Positions 8,067 to 16,884 of a stretch of DNA of 32,675 bases are shown piece by piece; position 1 is the stretch's first letter; every line of letters starts with the position of its first letter. The notes under the pieces are model-generated. The model ran no database searches, had not been told where the DNA came from, and was given only the letters and a program-made list of their open reading frames with translations. The stretch is from NCBI GenBank assembly GCA_021813685.1, contig JAKAJS010000279.1, forward strand, positions 1 to 32,675. Direction: 5' to 3'. The position numbers were made by a program, and so were the translations under genes. The DNA comes from Deltaproteobacteria bacterium (lineage in GTDB: Bacteria > Desulfobacterota > Syntrophobacteria > Syntrophobacterales > Syntrophobacteraceae).

Positions 8067-8531
8067 ATGCTCAGCAGTATTGAAACAGCCGAGATCCAAG
8101 CAGAACTCGCGCACTACGGGCAGAAGCGTGGGGCGTGCATCGAGGCTTTGAAGGTTGTGCAGAGGCATCGGGGGTGGGTATCCGATGAGAGTTTGAACGA
8201 TCTTGCGGAATTTTTGGGAATGACGGTGGAGGATCTGGACGGGGTTGCGACCTTCTACAATCTGATCTTTCGAAAGCCGGTGGGCCGTCACGTCATTTTG
8301 GTCTGCACGAGTATAAGCTGCCATCTGATGGGCTTTGAGGATGTTTTGGACTATTTGGGGGAAAAGTTGGGCATCGGGTTCGGGGAAACGACGCCGGACG
8401 AGCGGTTCACGCTCCTGCCTGCTGTGTGCCTCGGGGCTTGCGATCTTGCCCCGGCCATGATGGTCGACGGAGATCTTCACGGAGAGCTCGATCCGCAAAA
8501 AATCGATGCGATTTTGGATGGATATGCCTGA
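8067..8531 (+). CDS. nuoE: NADH-quinone oxidoreductase subunit E
   Basis: A 154-residue soluble thioredoxin-like subunit of the NADH-oxidising module, holding the [2Fe-2S] cluster N1a. Seen: an N-terminal helical part (ALKVVQRHRGWVSDESLNDLAEFLGM), the GVATFYNLI block, and Cys 80, 85, 121 and 125 in VCTSISCHLMG and CLGACDLAP, the complete ligand set. An agagga Shine-Dalgarno precedes the ATG at 8067. The gene overlaps nuoF by one base (TGATG). It lies right after the repeat-rich gap that separates the quinone-module genes from the NADH-module genes. Confidence 0.97.
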   Translation: MLSSIETAEIQAELAHYGQKRGACIEALKVVQRHRGWVSDESLNDLAEFLGMTVEDLDGVATFYNLIFRKPVGRHVILVCTSISCHLMGFEDVLDYLGEKLGIGFGETTPDERFTLLPAVCLGACDLAPAMMVDGDLHGELDPQKIDAILDGYA

Positions 8532-9808
8532 TGGAGCGGCCGTTAACGAAAAATATTCTGCAGTCTGAAGGGCCTTTGGGCATCGAGGCCTACGAAAGGG
8601 CGGGCGGCTACAGTAGTTTGCGCAAGGTTTTGCAGGACGCCGACCCGGATGGTCTTATCAAGACGGTCATCGACTCGCATTTGCGGGGGCGGGGCGGAGC
8701 GGGGTTTCCCACGGGGCGCAAATGGAGTTTTGTGCCGCGGGGCGAAAGGGCGGCACATCCGGTCTATTTCATCGTCAACGGTGATGAGATGGAGCCGGGA
8801 ACGTTCAAGGACAGGTTTTTGCTCGAAGGAAACCCGCACCAGTTGATCGAGGGGATCATCATAGCCGGGTACGCCATTCAGGCGGACATAGCCTATCTTT
8901 TCTTGCGCCAGGAGTATACAACGGCGGCGCGGCACTGTTCGGAAGCGATCGCCGAAAGCTACCGGCGGCGGTATCTCGGCCGCAACATTCAGGGGAGCGG
9001 CTACAGCCTCGAGGTGTATCTGCACACGAGCGCCGGGCGCTACATCTGCGGGGAGGAGACGGCTCTTCTAAACGCCCTCGAGGGGCGCAGGGCGATACCG
9101 CGCGCAAAGCCTCCCTTCCCGCCGGTCGTGGGGTTGTGGGGAAAACCCACGATTGTGAATAACGTCGAGACGGTGTGCAACATTCCTCATATAGCGGCGA
9201 ACGGGGCCGACTGGTTCCGGGAGTTGAGCCGTTCGGAAGACGGTGGCACGAAGATTTACGGCGTAAGCGGGCGAGTGAAAAGACCGGGGGTATGGGAGTT
9301 GCCCATGGGGACCACGATCGGCGAAATTTTCGAAGAGCATGCGGGAGGGATGCGCGATGGATACAGGTTGCGCGGGATCATTCCCGGGGGGGCATCGACC
9401 GAGTTTCTCTCCCCCGACCAGCTGGATGTGAAGATGGACTTCGCCTCGGTGCAGGCTGCGGGAAGCAGGCTGGGGACAGGAACGATGATCGTTTTGGACG
9501 ATCGAACGTGCCCTGTGGGGGTGGTGCTTAATTTAATACGATTTTTTGCGCAGGAGTCGTGCGGGTGGTGTACACCCTGCCGGGAGGGGTTGCCCTGGCT
9601 CGCCCATATTCTTACCGCAATTGAAAACGGTGAGGGAAACCCGGGGGATCTCGAAATCCTCAAACGGCACTGCCGGCTTCTTGCGCCCGGACATACCTTT
9701 TGCGCCCTGGCCCCGGGGGCTGTCGAACCTCTCGAGAGCGCGCTCAAACTTTTCGAAGACGATTTTTTGCGCCATATCCGCGAGAAGCGCTGCCCGTGGA
9801 GGAAGTAG
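8531..9808 (+). CDS. nuoF: NADH-quinone oxidoreductase subunit F (NADH/FMN-binding)
   Basis: A 425-residue flavoprotein that takes hydride from NADH through FMN and passes electrons to cluster N3. Seen: the nucleotide/FMN-binding Gly-rich loop LRGRGGAGFPTGRKW (about 51-65), NGDEMEPGTFKDR, the YICGEETALLNALEG block, and the [4Fe-4S] motif ESCGWCTPCREG with Cys 344, 347 and 350, plus Cys 391 in HTFCALAPGA. The start is the ATG at 8531, inside the nuoE stop (TGATG), indicating translational coupling; the longer upstream frame is only nuoE read in another frame. Only 3 bp separate it from nuoG. Confidence 0.97.
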   Translation: MERPLTKNILQSEGPLGIEAYERAGGYSSLRKVLQDADPDGLIKTVIDSHLRGRGGAGFPTGRKWSFVPRGERAAHPVYFIVNGDEMEPGTFKDRFLLEGNPHQLIEGIIIAGYAIQADIAYLFLRQEYTTAARHCSEAIAESYRRRYLGRNIQGSGYSLEVYLHTSAGRYICGEETALLNALEGRRAIPRAKPPFPPVVGLWGKPTIVNNVETVCNIPHIAANGADWFRELSRSEDGGTKIYGVSGRVKRPGVWELPMGTTIGEIFEEHAGGMRDGYRLRGIIPGGASTEFLSPDQLDVKMDFASVQAAGSRLGTGTMIVLDDRTCPVGVVLNLIRFFAQESCGWCTPCREGLPWLAHILTAIENGEGNPGDLEILKRHCRLLAPGHTFCALAPGAVEPLESALKLFEDDFLRHIREKRCPWRK

Positions 9809-9811
9809 CCG

Positions 9812-12511
9812 ATGGCGACGATCTATATAGACGACAGGCCCTTTGAGGCGGAAGAGGGGCAAAATCTTTTACATGCCTGCCTTTCCCTCGGGTTCAACAT
9901 TCCCTATTTTTGCTGGCATCCGGTGCTTGGTTCTGTCGGCGCATGCCGACAGTGTGCCGTGAAGCATTTTAGAAATGAAAAAGACGTGAGGGGCGAGATC
10001 GTCATGGCCTGTATGACGCCGGTTGAGGATTCCATTCGGATTTCCATAGACGACCCGGAGGCGGTGGCTTTCCGGGCGAGCGTCATAGAATGGCTCATGC
10101 TGAACCACCCGCACGACTGCCCCGTGTGCGACGAGGGAGGGGAATGCCATCTCCAGGACATGACGGTCATGACGGGGCATGTGTACCGCGAGACCCGGTT
10201 CCGGAAACGAACCTACCCGAACCAGCAGCTCGGCCCTTTCCTGAACCACGAGATGAACCGCTGCATCCAGTGCTACCGGTGCGTTCGCTACTACCGGGAA
10301 TATGCGCGGTGCGGGGATTTAAACGTCTTTGCCTCTCACGATCACGTCTATTTCGGACGAAGCCGGGAGGGCACGCTTACAAGCGAGTTCAGCGGAAACC
10401 TGGTGGAAATTTGCCCGACGGGTGTTTTTACCGACAAGAGTTTCAAGAAGCACTACACCCGAAAATGGGATCTGCAGACGGCCCCTTCGGTCTGCGTTCA
10501 CTGCAGCCTGGGGTGCAACACCATACCGGGGGCGCGCTACGGGGAGCTCAGAAGAATCAGAAACCGGTACAACCACGAAGTGAACGGGTATTTTCTGTGC
10601 GACCGGGGGCGTTACGGGTATGAATTCGTAAACAGCGATCTTCGGGTGCGGAAGCCGCTCCTGAGGGAGGCGGGCGGGGACGCGCGGGTTCCCGTGTCCG
10701 CGGAGGAAGCCCTGAGGTTCGCCTCGGCCATGCTTTCGGACGGGGGGAAGGCGATCGGAATCGGATCTCCCAGAGCATCCGTCGAGTCCAATTTTGCCCT
10801 GCAGACCCTGGTCGGCCCCGAAAATTTCTACGCCGGTGTTTCCGGTATGGATTTCGAACTCCTGCAACTTTCCCTGAAGATCCTGCAGAAAGGAGCCGCC
10901 CGCACACCGCCTCTAAACGAAACGAAGGAAGCGGATGCGGTTTTTATTCTGGGCGAGGACGTGACCAATACGGCGCCCATCCTGGCCTTGAATCTGCGGC
11001 AAACGGCCCGTAGAAAAGCGATTGAAATCCTCGAGCAGGTGCACATTCTCCCCTGGAACGATGCTCCGATACGACGGGCGGCGGAATTCGAAAAAGGAAA
11101 TCTTTTCATCGCCTCGCCCTGTGAGACCAGGCTCGATGATCTGGCATGCGAGACTTTGCGGGCCGCTCCCGACGAACTTGCCCGCATCGGTTTTGGAGTC
11201 GCTTCCCTGCTTGCGCCCGAAAACGCCCCGGCTGTGGAGGATATGACGAAGGAAGAGCAGGCCGTGGCGGAAAAAATCGCCGGATTGTTAAAAGGGGCCA
11301 CGAGGCCCCTGGTGGTCTCCGGAACGGCCTGCGGGAGCCGCGCGGTGCTGGAAGCCGCGGCCAATATATGCCTTGCCCTGAAGGAAAGCGGAAAAGATCC
11401 GGAGATCGTTTTAGCTCTTCCCGAAGCCAACAGCCTCGGCCTTGCGATGCTTTCGCCCGCGGGGGGGATCGAAGCTGCTGCCGGAGCTCTTGGAAAAGAG
11501 CGCTCGGATACCCTTGTCATTGTCGAAAACGATCTATTCCATCGTTCTGCGCCCGAGACCGCCAGGGGGCTTCTCGATGCCTCAAAAAACGTGATTGCGA
11601 TCGACTGTCTTGAAAACGAGACCGGTTTGCGGGCCGATCTCGTTTTGCCCGCAGCGACCTTCGCCGAGTCTTCCGGTAGCCTGGTGAATAACGAAGGGCG
11701 CGCGCAGCGGTCTTTCCGGGTTTTTGAACCCGATGGCCCCGTAAAAGAATCCTGGCGCTGGATTCTGGAGATGCATGGCGCCGGAGGGCGCCTGGACGAT
11801 CTGATCGCGCAGATCGCTGCTTCAAATCCTTTTTTCCGAAATCTTGCCTCCGCTGCCCCGGGCGCAGACTTTCGGCTTGCGGGCGGGAAAATCCCCCGGC
11901 AGAGCCATCGGTGCAGCGGCCGAACGGCGATTGGGGCCAATATTGATGTGCATGAACCGAAAGTGGCAGAAGACCCGGATTCTCCCTTGTCCTTTTCTAT
12001 GGAAGGAGACCACCGGCAACCGCCGGCCGCGCTTATCCCGAGGTTTCGCGCTCCCGGCTGGAACTCCATTCAGTCGCTAAACCGGTTTCAGCAGGAAATC
12101 GGGGGGCCGCTTCGAGGCGGGGAGGCAGGTGTACGCCTGATCGAATCCGGTGGAGGGCTCGAGTATTTTAAAAATATTCCCGCCCCCTTCGCGCCCGAAG
12201 AGGGACAGATGCTCTTCGTTTCTTTCCACCACATCTTTGGCTCCGAAGAACTGAGCGCTCTTTCCCCGGCCGTTTCGCGCCTGTGTCCGGAGCCTTACGT
12301 GTCCGTGCACCCCGAAGATGCGACCATGCTCGGGGTGGCCGAAGGGGAGAGGGTGAAAGTAGTCCTGGAGGGTAGCGCGCATGCACTGCGGGTAAAAGTA
12401 TCTCCTTCTCTTCCGCAAGGCACGGCAGGCCTTCCGGTGGGGCTTCCGGGAGAGGCGGTTGCGCAGTTGCCCGCAAGGGGAAAGATTTCAAAAGAGGGAA
12501 GCGATGAGTGA
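9812..12511 (+). CDS. nuoG: NADH-quinone oxidoreductase subunit G
   Basis: An 899-residue subunit, about the size of E. coli NuoG (some 908), that carries most Fe-S clusters of the peripheral arm. Seen: the N1b [2Fe-2S] ligands Cys 34, 45, 48 and 67; the N5 ligands His 99, Cys 103, 106 and 112 ([14 protein letters not shown]); a further cluster at Cys 151, 154 and 157 with the distal Cys in VEICPTG; and a CVHCSLGC...FLCDRGR set that matches the extra N7 cluster of bacterial NuoG. The C-terminal two thirds are a molybdopterin-oxidoreductase-like fold without obvious cofactor function. It overlaps nuoH by 8 bp. Confidence 0.96.
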   Translation: MATIYIDDRPFEAEEGQNLLHACLSLGFNIPYFCWHPVLGSVGACRQCAVKHFRNEKDVRGEIVMACMTPVEDSIRISIDDPEAVAFRASVIEWLMLNHPHDCPVCDEGGECHLQDMTVMTGHVYRETRFRKRTYPNQQLGPFLNHEMNRCIQCYRCVRYYREYARCGDLNVFASHDHVYFGRSREGTLTSEFSGNLVEICPTGVFTDKSFKKHYTRKWDLQTAPSVCVHCSLGCNTIPGARYGELRRIRNRYNHEVNGYFLCDRGRYGYEFVNSDLRVRKPLLREAGGDARVPVSAEEALRFASAMLSDGGKAIGIGSPRASVESNFALQTLVGPENFYAGVSGMDFELLQLSLKILQKGAARTPPLNETKEADAVFILGEDVTNTAPILALNLRQTARRKAIEILEQVHILPWNDAPIRRAAEFEKGNLFIASPCETRLDDLACETLRAAPDELARIGFGVASLLAPENAPAVEDMTKEEQAVAEKIAGLLKGATRPLVVSGTACGSRAVLEAAANICLALKESGKDPEIVLALPEANSLGLAMLSPAGGIEAAAGALGKERSDTLVIVENDLFHRSAPETARGLLDASKNVIAIDCLENETGLRADLVLPAATFAESSGSLVNNEGRAQRSFRVFEPDGPVKESWRWILEMHGAGGRLDDLIAQIAASNPFFRNLASAAPGADFRLAGGKIPRQSHRCSGRTAIGANIDVHEPKVAEDPDSPLSFSMEGDHRQPPAALIPRFRAPGWNSIQSLNRFQQEIGGPLRGGEAGVRLIESGGGLEYFKNIPAPFAPEEGQMLFVSFHHIFGSEELSALSPAVSRLCPEPYVSVHPEDATMLGVAEGERVKVVLEGSAHALRVKVSPSLPQGTAGLPVGLPGEAVAQLPARGKISKEGSDE

Positions 12512-13457
12512 AATCCTTCGCCGCCTCATAATACTATTCGCCGTTCTCCTCTGCGCGATGAGCGCGAGCGCGGCTCTCATCTGGCTGGAAAGGCGGCTTC
12601 TTGCCCTCTGGCAGGACCGGTACGGGCCGAACCGCGTGGGGCCGTTCGGACTGATGCAGGTGATGGCCGACATGATAAAGATCTTTTTCAAGGAAGACTG
12701 GATACCGCCCTTTGCAGATCGTCCGGTTTTCGTCCTCGCCCCGGCCATTATCGTGATCGCGATACTGCTCTCCTATGCGGTCATTCCTTTTACCCCGGCC
12801 ATCGTCATATCGGATCTCAATATCGGAGTTCTCTACTTTCTTGCGATGTCCTCGCTCGGCGTGTACGGCATCGTTCTCGGCGGCTGGGCTTCGAGGAGTA
12901 AATACGCGCTTCTGGGAAGCATGCGGGCAGCCGCCCAGTTGCTCAGCTACGAGGTTTTCATGGGCCTCTCGCTCATGGGCGTGGTCATGATGGCGGGTTC
13001 CTTCGATCTGCGCACGATTGTCGAGGCACAGCGCAAAATCTGGTTTTTCATTCCACAGCTGCCCGGATTCCTGACTTTTTTTATCGCAGGTCTGGCCGAA
13101 ACGCACCGGCTGCCCTTCGACCTTCCCGAGGCCGAAAGCGAACTCGTAGACGGTTACCATATCGAGTACTCGGGGCTTAAATTTGGCATGTTTTTCGTCG
13201 GGGAATATCTTGGCATCACACTCATTTCCCTTTTTACCGCGACTCTTTTTTTCGGCGGCTGGCTCGGTCCGGTCCTGCCCCCTATCGTGTGGCTGCTGAT
13301 CAAGACCTTCGTGTTCATCTGCCTTTTCATCCTGATGCGGGCGGCCCTGCCGCGGCCGCGCTACGATCAGCTGATGTCCGTGGCGTGGAAGCTGCTTCTG
13401 CCGCTTTCGCTGCTCAATTTTCTGGCTACGGCGGGCGTTTTGCTGGCCCTGCGTTAG
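12504..13457 (+). CDS. nuoH: NADH-quinone oxidoreductase subunit H
   Basis: A 317-residue membrane subunit (ND1 family) that lines the quinone channel and links it to the pump modules. Seen: about eight hydrophobic segments, the [15 protein letters not shown] loop after the first helix, [20 protein letters not shown] with the acidic cluster, and the [15 protein letters not shown] block, all family hallmarks. The ATG at 12504 has an agaggg site about 7 nt upstream within the end of nuoG; the earlier in-frame codons belong to nuoG sequence. Downstream is a 22-bp gap to nuoI containing GGAGG. Confidence 0.97.
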   Translation: MSEILRRLIILFAVLLCAMSASAALIWLERRLLALWQDRYGPNRVGPFGLMQVMADMIKIFFKEDWIPPFADRPVFVLAPAIIVIAILLSYAVIPFTPAIVISDLNIGVLYFLAMSSLGVYGIVLGGWASRSKYALLGSMRAAAQLLSYEVFMGLSLMGVVMMAGSFDLRTIVEAQRKIWFFIPQLPGFLTFFIAGLAETHRLPFDLPEAESELVDGYHIEYSGLKFGMFFVGEYLGITLISLFTATLFFGGWLGPVLPPIVWLLIKTFVFICLFILMRAALPRPRYDQLMSVAWKLLLPLSLLNFLATAGVLLALR

Positions 13458-13479
13458 AACGAGGGGAGGATCACCTTTC

Positions 13480-13995
13480 GTGTGGAGCATTTTGAGGACG
13501 TTGTGGAACGTGTTTCTGCATACCTTCCATCGGAGGGAGACCATCCAGTATCCCGACCAGAGGGTAATTGCGCCCCCGCGCTTCCGGGGGCGCATAATCC
13601 TTTCGCGAGACCCCGACGGAAAGGAGCGGTGCGTGGCCTGCTATCTGTGCTCGGCCGCCTGCCCGGTGGACTGCATCGCCCTGCAGGCCACAGAAGACGA
13701 ACACGGCAGACGCTACCCCCTCTTTTTCCGGATCAATTTCTCGCGCTGCATTCTGTGCGGATACTGCGAGGAGGCCTGCCCGACCTACGCCATCCAGCTG
13801 ACAAATGACGCCGAGTTCTGCGAGTATGACCGGAAAAACATGGTCTATGAAAAGGAAGATCTCTTGATAAGCGGCCCCGGAAAGCACCCCCACTACAACT
13901 TCTACCGGGTCGCCGGCGTGGCGGTCGGGGTGAAGGAGAAGGGGGAATCGGAAGGTGAAGCGCCGGTGGTGGATGTTCGCAGTCTTCTGCCGTGA
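13480..13995 (+). CDS. nuoI: NADH-quinone oxidoreductase subunit I
   Basis: A 171-residue peripheral subunit with an 8Fe ferredoxin fold holding clusters N6a and N6b between NuoG and NuoB. Seen: an amphipathic N terminus, then two CxxCxxCxxxC motifs, at Cys 51, 54, 57 and 61 ([12 protein letters not shown]) and Cys 90, 93, 96 and 100 ([12 protein letters not shown]). Length is typical. The start is GTG at 13480 with GGAGG about 10 nt upstream. The C-terminal tail (residues past about 145) is poorly conserved. The gene is followed by a 123-bp gap with repeats before nuoJ. Confidence 0.97.
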   Translation: MWSILRTLWNVFLHTFHRRETIQYPDQRVIAPPRFRGRIILSRDPDGKERCVACYLCSAACPVDCIALQATEDEHGRRYPLFFRINFSRCILCGYCEEACPTYAIQLTNDAEFCEYDRKNMVYEKEDLLISGPGKHPHYNFYRVAGVAVGVKEKGESEGEAPVVDVRSLLP

Positions 13996-14011
13996 TCGGA
14001 GGGGAAGAGAT

Positions 14012-14047
14012 AAAAGCGCGGGGAGCTGAGCCCCCCGCACCCCCGCG
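14012..14047 (+). repeat. 36-bp dispersed repeat, copy 2
   Basis: Matches 7996-8031 (reverse complement) at 33 of 36 positions; the differences are single substitutions. It lies in the nuoI-nuoJ gap, next to the hairpins at 14051-14099. Confidence 0.85.
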
Positions 14048-14050
14048 AGT

Positions 14051-14099
14051 CCGAGTTGCCTGCGGCCGGCAACTCGGCATGCCGGCGCCATTGGCGCCG
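14051..14099. repeat. Two hairpins before nuoJ
   Basis: A 10-bp perfect stem lies at 14051-14060/14068-14077 with a 7-nt loop. A 7-bp perfect stem lies at 14083-14089/14093-14099 with a 3-nt loop. Neither is followed by a T-run. The second ends 20 bp before the nuoJ ATG. Confidence 0.75.
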
Positions 14100-14118
14100 A
14101 AGCTTGAGGCGAAAGATT

Positions 14119-14613
14119 ATGGAGATTCTATTTTACTTCGCAGCTTTGATAGCCGTGATTTCGACGCTCATGGTGATCATGGAGTCAAACCCGGTGCATG
14201 CTCTGCTGTACCTGGTCGTGTCGCTTCTCTCGGTGGCGTTTATCTTCTATTTGCTCGGGGCGCCCTTTGCCGCGGCGCTCGAAGTGATAGTCTACGCCGG
14301 GGCGATAATGGTGTTGTTTGTGTTCGTCGTGATGATGCTTGGGCAGGCCGGGGAAGAAAGCGCGCGGATGCCGGTGCGTGCGTGGCTCGGGCCTTTTTTG
14401 CTCTCCACCGCGATTCTGGCCGAGCTGGTGTACGTCCTGGCCGGAAAGGGCAGCCCGGTCGGCGTGCGCGAAGTCGGTCCGAAAGAAGTTGGTATGGCGC
14501 TGTTCGGACCCTACCTTTTGGGGACTGAACTCGCTTCGATGCTTCTCTTAAGCGGGTTGACAGGCGCATGCCATCTGGGCAGAGGCTATCAGGGAGTGAT
14601 CAGTGATCAGTGA
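14119..14613 (+). CDS. nuoJ: NADH-quinone oxidoreductase subunit J
   Basis: A 164-residue, five-helix membrane subunit (ND6 family) between NuoA/H and NuoK. Seen: [15 protein letters not shown] start, the [22 protein letters not shown] segment, and [20 protein letters not shown], which holds the conserved YAGAIMVLF pi-bulge region. The ATG at 14119 has a ttgagg site about 9 nt upstream; the frame open before it runs through hairpin DNA. The natural end of the family is near [16 protein letters not shown]; the final residues here (GVISDQ) are encoded by the 7-bp repeat array that starts at 14596, so the C terminus looks remodelled by the repeat. Confidence 0.95.
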   Translation: MEILFYFAALIAVISTLMVIMESNPVHALLYLVVSLLSVAFIFYLLGAPFAAALEVIVYAGAIMVLFVFVVMMLGQAGEESARMPVRAWLGPFLLSTAILAELVYVLAGKGSPVGVREVGPKEVGMALFGPYLLGTELASMLLLSGLTGACHLGRGYQGVISDQ

Positions 14614-14660
14614 TCAGAAAAATGCCGTTCACTCATCACAGTTCACTGCTCACTGATCAC
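14596..14660. repeat. 7-bp repeat array forming a long hairpin between nuoJ and nuoK
   Basis: Three perfect gtgatca units lie at 14596-14616. A second block at 14641-14660 is made of gttcact, gctcact and gatcac. The segment 14596-14613 pairs with 14643-14660 over 18 bp with one mismatch, around a 29-nt loop. The nuoJ stop lies in the left arm and the nuoK Shine-Dalgarno (14661-14665) directly abuts the right arm. Confidence 0.85.
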
Positions 14661-14672
14661 GGAGGTTTTCCA

Positions 14673-14978
14673 ATGACAACGCTTGTGGGAAACGTGCTCG
14701 TTCTGGCGGCGGTGTTGTTTCTGATCGGACTGGCCGGGGTTCTTGTGCGGAGGAATATCATCTTCATCCTTCTTGGCATTGAAATCATGTTCAACGCCGC
14801 CGGGCTCGCCTTTGTGGCCGCAGGGTCGCGCTGGGGACACCCGGACGGCCAGATCATGTTCCTGTTCATTATTTCCATGGCTGCTGCGGAAGTATCGGTA
14901 GGCTTGGCCCTGGTGCTTCAGATGCACCATCGCTTCAAGACTTTGAATACCGATTCGGCGCACAGCATGCGAGGCTGA
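14673..14978 (+). CDS. nuoK: NADH-quinone oxidoreductase subunit K
   Basis: A 101-residue three-helix membrane subunit (ND4L family). Seen: [33 protein letters not shown], with the conserved Glu in the IEIMFNA motif, and a second Glu in [13 protein letters not shown]; both belong to the membrane proton path. GGAGG at 14661-14665 lies 7 nt before the ATG at 14673, so this start is clear even though the frame is open from 14610. The site is right next to the long repeat hairpin, so ribosome access may depend on that structure. The gene ends 1 bp before nuoL. Confidence 0.96.
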   Translation: MTTLVGNVLVLAAVLFLIGLAGVLVRRNIIFILLGIEIMFNAAGLAFVAAGSRWGHPDGQIMFLFIISMAAAEVSVGLALVLQMHHRFKTLNTDSAHSMRG

Positions 14979-14979
14979 T

Positions 14980-16884
14980 ATGCTCGGATGGCTCTGGACG
15001 ATTCCCGCCCTGCCGTTTGCGGCCGCACTGCTGCTGGGACTCGCCGGGCGGCGGTTGCCGCGCCGGGCGGTCGCTTGTATAGGGGCGGGTCCCGTGGGGC
15101 TGGCTGCGCTCATTGCGGGAGGTACGGCAATCGCGTTTATGAGCGCCGCTCCCGCACGCTGGAACTCCACGCCGGGCTGGAGCTTCACCCAGAGAATCTG
15201 GACATGGCTCGATGTAGCCGGCTTTAACCCCGGCATCGCTTTCCACCTCGACGCCCTATCCCTGGTGATGACTCTGGTCATTACGTTTGTGGGGTTTCTC
15301 ATTCTTTTGTATTCGACTGAGTTCATGGCGGGGGAGGAAAATTACGCTCGCTTCTTCGCCCAGATGAATCTTTTCGTCGGGTTCATGCTCACGCTGGTTC
15401 TGGCCGACAGCTTCCTGCTTCTCTACCTCGGCTGGGAAGGAGTCGGTCTTTGCAGCTATCTATTGATCGGCTACTGGTACAAGGATCCTCAAAACGGCTA
15501 CGCGGCCCGCAAGGCGTTTGTGGTGACGCGTGTGGGTGATACGGCGCTTGCGATTGCCCTTTTTTTGATCTTCACCCGGCTGGGGACTCTCCAGATAACA
15601 GAGGCCATGACCCGGGCCTCCTCCGCATGGCCTGTGGGGGCGACTCTCCCGACGGTTGTCGCGTTTCTTTTGCTTTTGGGCGCTGTAGGAAAATCCGCCC
15701 AAATTCCGCTCCAGACCTGGCTTCCCGACGCCATGGCCGGGCCGACGCCGGTGAGCGCCCTGATTCATGCCGCGACCATGGTGACCGCCGGGGTGTACCT
15801 GCTCGCCCGGACCAATATTATCTTTTCAATCGCCCCGGCAGCACTTTCGGCCGTCGCGGTGATCGGGGCGGCGACCCTTATCCTGGCGGGCTTTAGCGGC
15901 CTGGTGCAGCACGACATCAAACGGGTTCTCGCCTACTCGACCATCAGCCAGATCGGCTACATGTTCGTTGCCCTTGGCGTGGGGGCCTGGACTGCGGCCA
16001 TCTTTCATTTCATGATTCACGCCTTTTTCAAGGCCCTGCTTTTTCTCGGGGCCGGCTGTGTCATCCAGGCCCAAAACGGCGAACACGACATATTCAAAAT
16101 GGGCGGGCTGCGAAAGGAAATGCCCCTGGTATTCTGGACTTTTCTCATCGGCGGGGCTTCGCTTTCCGCCGTACCGCTCGTGACGGCCGGTTTCTACAGC
16201 AAAGACACGATTATCTGGAGTGCGTATTCTTCGGCGGATGGCGGCTTGTGGTTGTGGGGGGCAGCCATCGTCGGCGCACTTCTCACCTCCATGTACACCT
16301 TTCGAATGATCGTGCTGACCTTTTTCGGGCCGCTGCAAAAGAAACCCGTGAAATTGCCCGGATGGAAAATGAAGGTTCCGCTCGTGGTTCTCTCCGTGCT
16401 GTCGCTCATCGGCGGGTTTGTGGGTATCCCCGGGATTTTCGGAGGAGTTCCGGTGATTCTGGAATTTCTCGGAAGAGCGCTTCCCCCGTTCGTCGGCGAA
16501 GCGAGCCGGGCAGGCTATCAGGGTGTTTTTGAGGCCGTTTCGGGATGCATTTCCGTAACCGGTATCCTCCTGATAATTCTACTTATGCGTTGGCGCTCTT
16601 TTGCAAGGATTTCCGAATCCGGAGCGGGCAGGGGACTGCACCGGCTGTGGTTTACGGGCTGGGGATTCGACTGGCTCTACGACCTGCTGCTCGTTCACCC
16701 GTACGCCTTTTTAGCCCGGATCAATCGAAACGATATCATCGACTGGTTCTACACCGGGATCGGACGAGCCTGTCAACTGGCATGGCACGGCCTGGCCGAA
16801 ACCGAAAACGGGCGCGTCCGCACCTTTGTACTGGGAATCGTCCTGGGTGCTGTCGTTTTCATCGGATTGGCGGTGTTTCTATGA
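14980..16884 (+). CDS. nuoL: NADH-quinone oxidoreductase subunit L (antiporter-like)
   Basis: The largest membrane subunit, 634 residues, a distal antiporter-like proton pump with the long lateral helix. Seen: the LGWEGVGLCSYLLIGYWY motif with the key Glu near residue 153, the QIPLQTWLPDAMAGPTPVSALIHAATMVTAGVYLL block, a Lys in VGKSAQIP, HDIKRVLAYSTISQIGYM, and a C-terminal extension (about 530-634) expected for the lateral helix and last helix. The ATG at 14980 directly follows the nuoK stop. It overlaps nuoM by 4 bp (ATGA). Confidence 0.97.
   Translation: MLGWLWTIPALPFAAALLLGLAGRRLPRRAVACIGAGPVGLAALIAGGTAIAFMSAAPARWNSTPGWSFTQRIWTWLDVAGFNPGIAFHLDALSLVMTLVITFVGFLILLYSTEFMAGEENYARFFAQMNLFVGFMLTLVLADSFLLLYLGWEGVGLCSYLLIGYWYKDPQNGYAARKAFVVTRVGDTALAIALFLIFTRLGTLQITEAMTRASSAWPVGATLPTVVAFLLLLGAVGKSAQIPLQTWLPDAMAGPTPVSALIHAATMVTAGVYLLARTNIIFSIAPAALSAVAVIGAATLILAGFSGLVQHDIKRVLAYSTISQIGYMFVALGVGAWTAAIFHFMIHAFFKALLFLGAGCVIQAQNGEHDIFKMGGLRKEMPLVFWTFLIGGASLSAVPLVTAGFYSKDTIIWSAYSSADGGLWLWGAAIVGALLTSMYTFRMIVLTFFGPLQKKPVKLPGWKMKVPLVVLSVLSLIGGFVGIPGIFGGVPVILEFLGRALPPFVGEASRAGYQGVFEAVSGCISVTGILLIILLMRWRSFARISESGAGRGLHRLWFTGWGFDWLYDLLLVHPYAFLARINRNDIIDWFYTGIGRACQLAWHGLAETENGRVRTFVLGIVLGAVVFIGLAVFL

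Noticed and set aside
10828-12069. Long open frame on the - strand across nuoG
   Set aside because: Arg/Ser-rich composition typical of antisense shadow; nuoG is unambiguous on the + strand.
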